5,230 nucleotides of DNA from an uncultured Anaerolineaceae bacterium (GTDB taxonomy: Bacteria; Chloroflexota; Anaerolineae; Anaerolineales; Anaerolineaceae): NCBI GenBank assembly GCA_938020565.1, contig CALIHP010000029.1, positions 1 through 5,230 on the forward strand, read 5' to 3'. The number at the start of each line of letters is the position of its first letter. Position 1 is the first letter of the stretch. A model generated the notes under the pieces. It made no database searches. It was not told where the DNA came from and saw only the letters and a program-made list of their open reading frames with translations. The position numbers were made by a program, and so were the translations under genes. This document shows, in pieces, positions 1-5,230 of this stretch.

Positions 1-1
1 C

Positions 2-454
2 CTCCGCGTTCAGCATCAGCTGACGCAGAAGCTTGGCCGCGATCCGTCGATCGAAGAAATCGCCGAAACGCTCGACGTTCCGACGAAAAAAGTTGAAAAC
101 ATGATCCAGGTTGCGCGTCGGCCGCTATCGCTCGAAACGCCGACCGACGAAGAAGAAGATTCCGTTCTGGGCGATTTTATCGAGGATGAGGAAGCGCGGG
201 CTCCCGCCGAAACCGCGACGTACAACCTCCTCAAGGAGCATCTCGAATCCGTCCTGAAAGATCTCCCCCCGCGCGAAGTCCGAATTCTCCAGCTCCGCTA
301 CGGGCTCCTCGACGGACAGGCCTATACGCTCGAAGAAGTCGGCCGGAAAATGGGGGTGACGCGCGAACGCGTTCGCCAGATTGAAGCGCAGGCTTTAACC
401 CGCCTTCGGCATCCGCAGATTCGGAAAATCCTCCGCGACTATCTCGGAGACTGA
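2..454 (+). CDS. rpoD: Primary RNA polymerase sigma factor (RpoD/SigA), C-terminal part; 5' end outside window
   Basis: The reading frame is open from base 2 and ends at TGA 452-454, giving 150 visible C-terminal residues; the N-terminal regions 1 and 2 are cut off by the window edge. Residues 1-45 match sigma region 3 (GRDPSIEEIAETLDVP, then the SLETP motif). Residues 50-63 carry the acidic EEEDSVLGDFIEDEE segment typical of region 3.2 in group 1 sigma factors. Region 4.1 is around 84-105 (LPPREVRILQLRYGL), and the region 4.2 helix-turn-helix that reads the -35 element is around 109-137 (TLEEVGRKMGVTRERVRQIE, then ALTRLRHP). The ending RKILRDYLGD is also typical. The protein would direct core RNA polymerase to housekeeping promoters. 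An internal ATG at 101 is not the start, because conserved region 3 sequence continues upstream of it. A strong terminator follows 49 bases downstream, so this gene ends its transcription unit. Confidence 0.96.
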   Translation, partial: LRVQHQLTQKLGRDPSIEEIAETLDVPTKKVENMIQVARRPLSLETPTDEEEDSVLGDFIEDEEARAPAETATYNLLKEHLESVLKDLPPREVRILQLRYGLLDGQAYTLEEVGRKMGVTRERVRQIEAQALTRLRHPQIRKILRDYLGD

Positions 455-503
455 TCCTCATCGTGCCACCGCCGAACGGCGTTATTTCGAATTGAAAGCC
501 CCC

Positions 504-545
504 CCTGCCGCCGCTCGTGATCATCCGTGGCGGCAGGTTTTTTTT
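504..545 (+). terminator. Rho-independent terminator after the sigma factor gene
   Basis: A perfect 9-bp GC-rich stem, CCTGCCGCC (504-512) with GGCGGCAGG (529-537), has a 16-nt loop and is followed at once by eight T residues (538-545). It sits about 50 bases after the sigma factor stop codon and before the promoter of the next gene, so it separates the two transcription units. Confidence 0.93.
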
Positions 546-598
546 GATTGTCGTGCGGATTTCGCCCGAATCCAGCGCAGCTTTCGACGATTATGCCC

Positions 599-604
599 TA
601 TAAT
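599..604 (+). promoter_or_regulatory. -10 box TATAAT, promoter of the TPR protein / ndk unit
   Basis: A perfect TATAAT lies 42 bases before the GTG start of the TPR gene and just after the upstream terminator, where a promoter is expected. Transcription would start near 611 and give a leader of about 36 nt. No good -35 hexamer is visible 16-18 bases upstream (the 17-bp position reads CGCAGC). The promoter is therefore inferred from the -10 box and its location. Confidence 0.6.
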
Positions 605-646
605 TAGACGGGCAATTCAGCATCACCGCAATAAAGGGCAACCCAC

Positions 647-2341
647 GTGGAAAAGAAAACGCTTTCGGAATATTTCCAGCTCATCGATAAGTTCATCGAC
701 AACGGTCATTTCGAACCCGCGTATCATCACGCAGCTTATCTCCTGACACAGTTCCCGAAATCCGTCGCACTCTACCAGCAGCTCGGCAGAATCCTGCTCG
801 AATTGAAGCGGTTCGACGACGCCGCGGACGCTTACCTGCGCCGCGCCGCGATCCTCCCCGACGATTGGCTGAACTTCTTTACGCTGGGGATTATCTTTAC
901 CGGAAATAACCGCCCGGAGTCCGCCGCCCGCTACGCCGCCTATGCTTTTGCCCTCGAGCCGAAAATCCCCGACGTCCGCGCGATGAATCAGCGATTGAAA
1001 TCGTATCTTAACGCGGCGTTTATTGAAGAGCTGAAAATATTCAACGCCGGACGAGCGAAACTGACCGGCGCCGGAATCCGGAAGGGAGAAAATCCTTTCG
1101 CCCCGATCCGCGACAGTGGATTAAAACTGCTTGCGGACTATTTCCGATCGCGTCGCGAATCGGACCATTTCGACAATCTTCAGAGCGCGAACGAAAACGT
1201 GCTGCGAAAGCTCCCCTATTGTAAAAAGACGTTGAGAACGCTGCTGGACGCCTACGCGAAATATAATGATCTGACCCGGTTTCAGCGCTGCGCCGACCGG
1301 CTCAGCGAACTCGATCCGGAGCTGGTTTATCTTCCCGGAGAGAACGGCACGTTCATCATTGAAGAAAAAACGGTTCGGGTGAGCTATTTTGAATGGACCG
1401 GGTTCCCGAATATCCGCGGCCGTTCTATCTGGCAGCAGGCGCAATCGCGCTACCTTGCGATCGAACCGGACCGCGTCGCTGCGTGTCTCGACCTGGTCGA
1501 AATCCCGATCGACTTCGTCGTCAGACCCTCGCAGCCAGCCGCCCGGCCTGAGGCTGAAAATCGCCGTCTTTTTCAGCAGGACAGCTGGAAGAGTCTCGGA
1601 TCCACCTCCGTCGAGGACGACCTCTTTTTTCAGCAGGATTATTTCAAAACCCAATCCGCCCGCCTGTCGACGCAGGAAGCGATCCAGCGACGGAACGAGC
1701 GGGCGCAAAGCGGAACCAACGCCCCTGCCAACGCGAACCCGGGAAAAATCCTCGAAGACGCGTACGATTTTCTCGAAAAGGTTGTTACCGAAGGTTTCAC
1801 GTCTGAAGAATTGAACCCAATCGAATCGATCTTCGGCGACGCTGCCTTCGCGGAGACGCGCGGCGAAGAAAAGGAAAGCCCAACGGCGCAGTACGCAGCG
1901 GAAGAAATTCGCGCGGAACCGTCGCCATGCGAGCCGCCGGGAACGCCTGACACGATCGGAAATGGCGGCGGACCCGATGCCGAAGCGCAGGACAAAACCG
2001 ATACCGAAACGCCATGCAAAATTACGGCGGCCACAAAGTCCGAGCCGAAAAATGCCGATAAAGGCCAGACGGACGGATCCAATTCCACCGTCAGCGGAGA
2101 GCCGGAAAGAACGCCTAACGGCGCCAGCGAAGCGACCGAAGACGGGCGGAACCCTGCGCGGGACGCCTGGAACGCGTTCGTTCAGGGACAGCGCGAAGAA
2201 GCGATCGAAAAATATCGCGCGCTGATCGAGAGCGGAACGGAAACTGATAAAATCCGCGCCGACCTGCGGACGTTGAGTATAATTTTCCCTGAAATTGACG
2301 CTTTATCCGAGCTGGCCGGCCGGCTCGAAGCGCCGTTATAA
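647..2341 (+). CDS. TPR repeat protein with long disordered linker, function unknown
   Basis: The product has 564 residues. The GTG start at 647 is chosen because AAAGGG (633-638) lies 8 nt upstream. Three tandem TPR-like helix pairs fill about residues 6-108; for example, 41-74 shows ALYQQLGRILLELKRFDDAA and ends at LPDDW. A further TPR-like helix pair is around 183-226. Residues 228-293 look like a small globular segment of unknown type with aromatic and beta-prone stretches (SYFEWTGFPNIRGRS). Residues 300-400 are polar, with two copies of an FQQD motif. Residues 400-505 are rich in E, P, T, A, D and G and are probably disordered. A last TPR-like helix pair is at 505-535. No signal peptide or membrane segment is seen, so it is probably cytoplasmic. 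TPRs usually bind proteins; the partner here is unknown. The gene probably shares a transcript with ndk, 25 bases downstream. Confidence 0.88.
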   Translation: MEKKTLSEYFQLIDKFIDNGHFEPAYHHAAYLLTQFPKSVALYQQLGRILLELKRFDDAADAYLRRAAILPDDWLNFFTLGIIFTGNNRPESAARYAAYAFALEPKIPDVRAMNQRLKSYLNAAFIEELKIFNAGRAKLTGAGIRKGENPFAPIRDSGLKLLADYFRSRRESDHFDNLQSANENVLRKLPYCKKTLRTLLDAYAKYNDLTRFQRCADRLSELDPELVYLPGENGTFIIEEKTVRVSYFEWTGFPNIRGRSIWQQAQSRYLAIEPDRVAACLDLVEIPIDFVVRPSQPAARPEAENRRLFQQDSWKSLGSTSVEDDLFFQQDYFKTQSARLSTQEAIQRRNERAQSGTNAPANANPGKILEDAYDFLEKVVTEGFTSEELNPIESIFGDAAFAETRGEEKESPTAQYAAEEIRAEPSPCEPPGTPDTIGNGGGPDAEAQDKTDTETPCKITAATKSEPKNADKGQTDGSNSTVSGEPERTPNGASEATEDGRNPARDAWNAFVQGQREEAIEKYRALIESGTETDKIRADLRTLSIIFPEIDALSELAGRLEAPL

Positions 2342-2350
2342 AGATCCGAA

Positions 2351-2356
2351 AAGGAG
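2351..2356 (+). promoter_or_regulatory. Shine-Dalgarno site of ndk
   Basis: AAGGAG lies 10 nt before the ATG at 2367. It fixes that ATG as the ndk start rather than the out-of-frame ATG at 2359 or in-frame codons further upstream inside the TPR gene. No promoter or terminator fits in the 25-base gap, which supports cotranscription with the TPR gene. Confidence 0.75.
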
Positions 2357-2366
2357 AAATGAATCC

Positions 2367-2825
2367 ATGGAAAAAACATTTGTCTGCATTAAACCGGACG
2401 GCGTCCAGCGCGCCCTGATCGGCGAAATCGTCAAGCGGTTCGAAAACCGGGGGCTCGTTCTTGTCGCCGCGAAGTTCCTTTCCGTACCACGCGAGCTTGC
2501 AGAGAAACATTACGCAGAACACGCCGGCAAACCGTTCTACAACGGCCTCGTCAACTATATCACCTCTGCGCCTGTCTTTGCGATGGTCTGGGAAGGCGAA
2601 GACGCGATCCGGGCCGTCCGCCAGACGGTCGGATCGACCAAACCGACGGAATCCGCCCCGGGAACGATCCGGCATGATTTCGCGGCGAAAACTGACCGGA
2701 ACCTGATCCACGCTTCAGACTCGCCCGAATCCGCTGAGCGCGAAATCAATACCTGGTTCATGCCGGAAGAAATCGTCGAGTGGGAGCCGATCTCCTGCCC
2801 TTGGGTCTTCGGCCGCAACTCCTAA
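2367..2825 (+). CDS. ndk: Nucleoside diphosphate kinase
   Basis: The 152-residue product is the usual length for bacterial NDK (about 140-150). It moves the gamma phosphate of an NTP to an NDP through a phosphohistidine, balancing NTP and dNTP pools in the cytoplasm. The active-site histidine is H115 in RNLIHASDS. Other expected active-site residues are present: K9 in the KPDGVQR motif, Y49 in HYAEH, R85, T91, R102 in APGTIR and N112. Small variations from the commonest family sequence are SAP for SGP at 67-69, IRHDF for IRGDF at 101-105, and HASDS for HGSDS; none removes a catalytic residue. The C-terminus (PEEIVEWEPISCPWVF) fits the family's closing segment. The start is set by AAGGAG 10 nt upstream. 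The stop codon overlaps the stop of the oppositely directed dut gene. Confidence 0.97.
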   Translation: MEKTFVCIKPDGVQRALIGEIVKRFENRGLVLVAAKFLSVPRELAEKHYAEHAGKPFYNGLVNYITSAPVFAMVWEGEDAIRAVRQTVGSTKPTESAPGTIRHDFAAKTDRNLIHASDSPESAEREINTWFMPEEIVEWEPISCPWVFGRNS

Positions 2826-3247
2826 AACGAAAGATGGATCCCGCCGCTCGCGCCCCGGTCGCTGCGGGCGGCGTAGATCGTTTCGGCCGGAACTTCGGTC
2901 ACAGCCGGCGTTACGATCGGCAGGATCAGCAGCTGCGCGATCGCCTGATACTTTTCTATTTGCAGCGCTGCGTTCGTCGGGTTAGCAATTTTAATCCGGA
3001 TTTCGCCCTGATACCCTGCGTCGACAACGCCGCCGCCTAATAAATAGTTGCTCCGGCTTTTCAGGAGAATCAGGCCGACCCAGCCCTTTTCCAAATCAAA
3101 GCAGACGCCCGTTCCAACGACAGCGAATGCACCCGGCTCGATAACGGCCTCCTCCACGGCGTATAAATCCAGTCCGGCGTCGTCCGCATGCCGCCGCGTC
3201 GGAAGGGCCGCGTCCGGGCGCAGCCTCGCAAACCTGATTTCGTTCAT
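2822..3247 (-). CDS. dut: dUTPase-family protein (dUTP diphosphatase), divergent motifs
   Basis: The product has 141 residues from the ATG at 3247, matching the length of homotrimeric dUTPases, which cut dUTP to dUMP and pyrophosphate. Motif 1 is clear (DDAGLDLYA, 22-30). Motif 3 is clear (GGVVDAGYQGEI, 72-83), with the catalytic Asp (D76) and the uracil-stacking Tyr (Y79). Motif 2 reads KSRSNYL (63-69) where PRSG is usual. Motif 4 reads KYQAIAQLLILPI where KGDRIAQ is usual. Motif 5 reads RGASGGIHLSF (131-141), lacking the usual GFGSTG. Family membership is firm, but dUTP activity is inferred. The start is uncertain: a GTG at 3265 would add six residues (MRCVIC) and has AGAGG 9 nt upstream, while the ATG at 3247 has GAGG 12 nt upstream and gives the normal family N-terminus. 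The gene converges on ndk, which acts on the same nucleotide pool. No convincing promoter is visible upstream on its strand. Confidence 0.88.
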   Translation of the reverse strand: MNEIRFARLRPDAALPTRRHADDAGLDLYAVEEAVIEPGAFAVVGTGVCFDLEKGWVGLILLKSRSNYLLGGGVVDAGYQGEIRIKIANPTNAALQIEKYQAIAQLLILPIVTPAVTEVPAETIYAARSDRGASGGIHLSF

Positions 3248-3299
3248 ACAGATCACGCACCTCACTTTTCATATCCTCTTCGCTTTGTTATGCAAGTTT

Positions 3300-3333
3300 G
3301 CGTCCAGACGCTGCGCCGGGGCCAACCTTGGTC
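3300..3333. repeat. Two adjacent short inverted repeats between dut and the tRNA genes
   Basis: GCGTC-CA-GACGC (3300-3311) is a perfect 5+5 inverted repeat. GGCCAA-CC-TTGGTC (3320-3333) is a 6+6 inverted repeat with one G-T mismatch or wobble. Both have 2-bp centres, too tight for good RNA hairpins, and no T run follows. They could be protein-binding palindromes in the region between the divergent dut and tRNA genes, or chance. Confidence 0.25.
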
Positions 3334-3410
3334 GCAGTTACTTTGACAGTTCACGAGGCGCAAGGCCATCATCGAAAAATCAGCGCAGATTCTGTGCATT
3401 CATAAAAACA

Positions 3411-3419
3411 TGGTAAAAT
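3411..3419 (+). promoter_or_regulatory. Extended -10 promoter of the tRNA pair
   Basis: TGGTAAAAT is an extended -10 element (TG, one base, TAAAAT) ending 12 bases before the first tRNA base, which puts transcription start near 3426. The -35 position is weak (TCTGTG at 17-bp spacing), as is common for extended -10 promoters. It probably drives both tRNAs and may read into tig. Confidence 0.55.
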
Positions 3420-3431
3420 CGGTATCGTGTT

Positions 3432-3503
3432 GCGCCTATAGTGAAGTGGATATCACGTTACCCTCCGGAGGTAAAAGCCTGAGTTCGAGTCTCAGTAGGC
3501 GTG
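3432..3503 (+). tRNA. tRNA-Arg (anticodon CCG)
   Basis: The cloverleaf can be folded by eye. The acceptor strands are GCGCCTA (3432-3438) and TAGGCGT (3496-3502). The D stem is GTGA/TCAC with loop AGTGGATA. The anticodon stem TTACC/GGTAA holds loop CTCCGGA, with anticodon CCG at 3465-3467. The variable loop is 4 nt, and the T arm is CTGAG-TTCGAGT-CTCAG. The discriminator is G3503. It reads the arginine codon CGG, which the neighbouring genes use often. Pair 1-72 is a G-U wobble. The 3' CCA is not encoded (CTT follows), so a CCA-adding enzyme is needed. Confidence 0.95.
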
Positions 3504-3517
3504 CTTGATGATCAAAT

Positions 3518-3599
3518 GGGGGAGTGCTGGAACAGGCAGACAGGCATGACTTAGGATCATGTGCCGTAAGGCGTGAGGGTTCGACCCCCTCCTTCCCTA
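3518..3599 (+). tRNA. tRNA-Leu (anticodon UAG)
   Basis: This is a class II tRNA of 82 nt. The acceptor strands are GGGGGAG (3518-3524) and CTTCCCT (3592-3598), with G-U wobbles at pairs 1-72 and 5-68. The D stem is CTG/CAG with a long GG-containing loop. The anticodon stem CATGA/TCATG holds loop CTTAGGA, with anticodon TAG at 3552-3554. A long variable arm with a GCC/GGC stem follows, then the T arm GAGGG-TTCGACC-CCCTC. The discriminator is A3599, as leucine tRNAs require. It reads CUA and possibly other CUN codons. The 3' CCA is not encoded. It lies 14 bases after tRNA-Arg, so the two are probably processed from one transcript. Confidence 0.95.
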
Positions 3600-3626
3600 C
3601 AGCGTCCGCCGGTAGCACTCCCTTTT

Positions 3627-3635
3627 TGATAAAAC
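3627..3635 (+). promoter_or_regulatory. Possible extended -10 promoter of tig
   Basis: TGATAAAAC resembles an extended -10 element and is similar to the one before the tRNAs. Transcription would start near 3642, about 35 nt before the tig ATG. No -35 hexamer is recognisable. The alternative is that tig is transcribed by read-through from the tRNA promoter. Confidence 0.3.
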
Positions 3636-3676
3636 AAACGGATCAAGAACACGACGACAAGGAAAATTTAAATCGG

Positions 3677-5116
3677 ATGAAAATTGAATCGAAATCCACC
3701 GAAAATCACGAAGCAACTTTCGAAGTCTCGGTCACGGCTGAAGAGTTTCAACCGTATAAACAGCAGGCTGCCCGGAAAATGGCCGCGCAGGCGAAAATTC
3801 CCGGCTTCAGGCCCGGGAAAGCGCCGTACGATATTGTCCAGCGCCTGTACGGCGGCGAAGCAATCGCGCAGGAAGCGCTTGACCTCTATCTCGAAAAAGA
3901 ATACAGCCGGCTGATCGACGAAGCTGAAATCGAACCCGGCGGAATGGGGAATTTAACCAAAGTAGACGCGTTCGATCCGCCCGTCTTCACGGTCCGGATT
4001 CCGCTCGCGCCGACGGTCGATCTCGGCGAGTACCGCGAAATTCGTGAAGACTTTGAAGAACCAGCCGTCACCGACGACGAAGTTCAGGAGATGATCGAGA
4101 AACTCAGGGACCAGAACGCGACGACCGAACCGACTGACGACGACGCCAAAGACGGCGACCATGTCAGCGTCATGATCAAAGGGGATTATAAGGAAATCGA
4201 TCCGGATACCGGGAAAACCGACTTCATAGCCGAAACGCCACAGGATTTCGTCATTGGGCAGGACGCCGGGAACGGCGGTTGGCCGATCGCAGATTTCACG
4301 AAAAACCTCCTCGGCGTCAAAGCCGGAGACGTCGTCACAACGGAACATACCTATTCCGAAAAAGACGCGCCGGTCGAAAGCCTCGTCGGACGCGAAGTCG
4401 TTTTTACGACAACGGTCCAAAGCGTCAAGCGCTCCGTCAAGCCGGAAGTCGACGCTGAATTCATCAAAAATTTCGGCGAATACGAAACCGTCGAAGCGTT
4501 TACCGATTTCGTCAGGGAACAGATTCTGCATTCCAAACAGGCCGAAGCGCAGAACGCATACATCGAAAAGCTAACCGATAAACTCGTCGAAGGCGCGAAA
4601 ATTGAATACGCGCCGGCGACCCTCGAAGCCGAGGCGCAGTCGATGCTGGATAATCTGAAAAAGCGATTAGCCCGCGATGGAATCGACTTCGAGCTCTACT
4701 GTAAGCTTTCCAAGAGCGACCCGGAAACCTTCGTCGAAGAAAAGCTCCAGCCTGACGCCGAGCGCCAGCTGAAGCGCCGCCTCGCGATCCAGGAATTCGC
4801 CCGAATCGAAAAAATCAAGCTTGATTTCGAAAAGTTCAAAACCCTCCTGGGGCAGGTCCAGAGCGAAGCTTCGGCCGAATACGCGCGAATCAAGCCGAAG
4901 AAGGAGAAGGACGCTTTCCTGAGCGGACTGACCGATATGGCGATGAACCAGGCGTTTTCTGACGCGATTTTTGACCGCCTGATCGCAATCGGAAAAGGCG
5001 AGAACCCGGAAATCGAACCAGCTGCCCCCGCCACAGAAAGCGTCGTCGAAGGCTCGGCGGCACCGTCCGTCTCCGTCGATTCGAACGAGGTTCTTGACGC
5101 GAGCGCGGAGATTTAA
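3677..5116 (+). CDS. tig: Trigger factor, ribosome-associated chaperone
   Basis: The product has 479 residues. Trigger factor binds at the ribosome exit tunnel and shields nascent chains. The N-terminal ribosome-binding domain (about 1-115) carries the signature GFRPGKAP at 43-50. The PPIase (FKBP-like) domain is about 158-250, from DGDHVSVMIKGDY to FTTTVQSVKR. Its usual IPGFE stretch is replaced by WPIADF, so prolyl isomerase activity is doubtful. The helical C-terminal chaperone domain is about 259-441, followed by an acidic, Ala/Ser-rich tail (442-479) that makes the protein longer than the roughly 430 residues usual for the family. The ATG at 3677 is chosen because it gives the normal family N-terminus (MKIESKS) and has AAGGA (3659-3663) 13 nt upstream; the frame is open back into tRNA-Leu, but that part is not coding. 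An intrinsic terminator follows, so tig is the last gene of its unit. Confidence 0.97.
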   Translation: MKIESKSTENHEATFEVSVTAEEFQPYKQQAARKMAAQAKIPGFRPGKAPYDIVQRLYGGEAIAQEALDLYLEKEYSRLIDEAEIEPGGMGNLTKVDAFDPPVFTVRIPLAPTVDLGEYREIREDFEEPAVTDDEVQEMIEKLRDQNATTEPTDDDAKDGDHVSVMIKGDYKEIDPDTGKTDFIAETPQDFVIGQDAGNGGWPIADFTKNLLGVKAGDVVTTEHTYSEKDAPVESLVGREVVFTTTVQSVKRSVKPEVDAEFIKNFGEYETVEAFTDFVREQILHSKQAEAQNAYIEKLTDKLVEGAKIEYAPATLEAEAQSMLDNLKKRLARDGIDFELYCKLSKSDPETFVEEKLQPDAERQLKRRLAIQEFARIEKIKLDFEKFKTLLGQVQSEASAEYARIKPKKEKDAFLSGLTDMAMNQAFSDAIFDRLIAIGKGENPEIEPAAPATESVVEGSAAPSVSVDSNEVLDASAEI

Positions 5117-5137
5117 CCCGTCGAATGAAGTCCAGAG

Positions 5138-5168
5138 CGGGCGTCGAAAATTTCCGGCGCCCGTTTTT
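5138..5168 (+). terminator. Rho-independent terminator after tig
   Basis: CGGGCGTCG (5138-5146) pairs with CGGCGCCCG (5155-5163) over 9 bp with one G-U pair and an 8-nt loop, followed by TTTTT (5164-5168). It lies 21 bases after the tig stop codon. It has no T run on the other strand, so it works in one direction only. Confidence 0.9.
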
Positions 5169-5230
5169 ATTCACCCCTTCGATCAGGCGCGGACGCGCCG
5201 GGCGTTCGCAGATTCAGGAAAAATTCTAAC

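Noticed and set aside
101..454. A separate short gene starting at the ATG at 101
   Set aside because: The same frame upstream continues sigma region 3, so this is an internal methionine of a gene cut by the window edge.
1121..1708. A 195-residue minus-strand open frame inside the TPR gene
   Set aside because: It lies opposite a well-supported gene, has no recognisable domain or ribosome-binding site, and is expected as a shadow in GC-rich coding DNA.
2115..2711. A 198-residue minus-strand open frame spanning the TPR and ndk genes
   Set aside because: It is an Arg-rich shadow product crossing a gene boundary, opposite the clearly real ndk.
3263..3300. Minus-strand promoter for dut (CATAAC as a -10)
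   Set aside because: Only four of six bases match and no -35 hexamer lies at a suitable distance.
3524..3676. In-frame extension of trigger factor upstream to 3524
   Set aside because: It would encode part of tRNA-Leu. The family N-terminus begins at the ATG at 3677, which has its own Shine-Dalgarno site.
1..5230. CRISPR arrays, insertion sequences, phage genes or attachment sites, including at the tRNA genes
   Set aside because: No spaced direct repeats, transposase or integrase sequence, or duplicated tRNA 3' end was found.

Overview
The window reads as an ordinary housekeeping stretch of a bacterial chromosome, moderately GC-rich and densely coding. The end of a primary sigma factor, a TPR protein, nucleoside diphosphate kinase, dUTPase, two tRNAs without encoded CCA and an acid-tailed trigger factor would fit Chloroflexota (Anaerolineae-like). 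That placement is inference from sequence style and is not proven. I see no phage, transposon, CRISPR array or defence system, and no convincing new biological system.

Layout. Bases 2-454 hold the 3' end of a group 1 (RpoD/SigA) sigma factor, closed by a strong intrinsic terminator (504-545). A promoter with a perfect TATAAT (599-604) then starts a probable two-gene operon: a 564-residue TPR protein of unknown function (647-2341) and ndk (2367-2825). On the opposite strand a dUTPase gene (3247-2822) converges on ndk; the two stop codons overlap by 4 bp and no terminator lies between them. Bases 3248-3431 carry no gene; they separate dut from a rightward tRNA-Arg(CCG)/tRNA-Leu(UAG) pair (3432-3503 and 3518-3599), which has an extended -10 promoter just upstream. 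Trigger factor (tig, 3677-5116) follows in the same direction and ends at an intrinsic terminator (5138-5168). The last 62 bases contain no recognisable gene.

Function. NDK equilibrates NDP/NTP pools and can form dUTP from dUDP. dUTPase removes dUTP and yields dUMP for thymidylate synthesis. Sigma factor, tRNAs and trigger factor serve transcription, translation and nascent-chain folding. Points worth a second look are the dUTPase with altered motifs 2, 4 and 5, the TPR protein with a long disordered linker and a duplicated FQQD motif, the degenerate PPIase domain and acidic tail of trigger factor, the 4-bp ndk/dut overlap, and a 9-nt complement of the tRNA-Leu 5' end followed by a T run.
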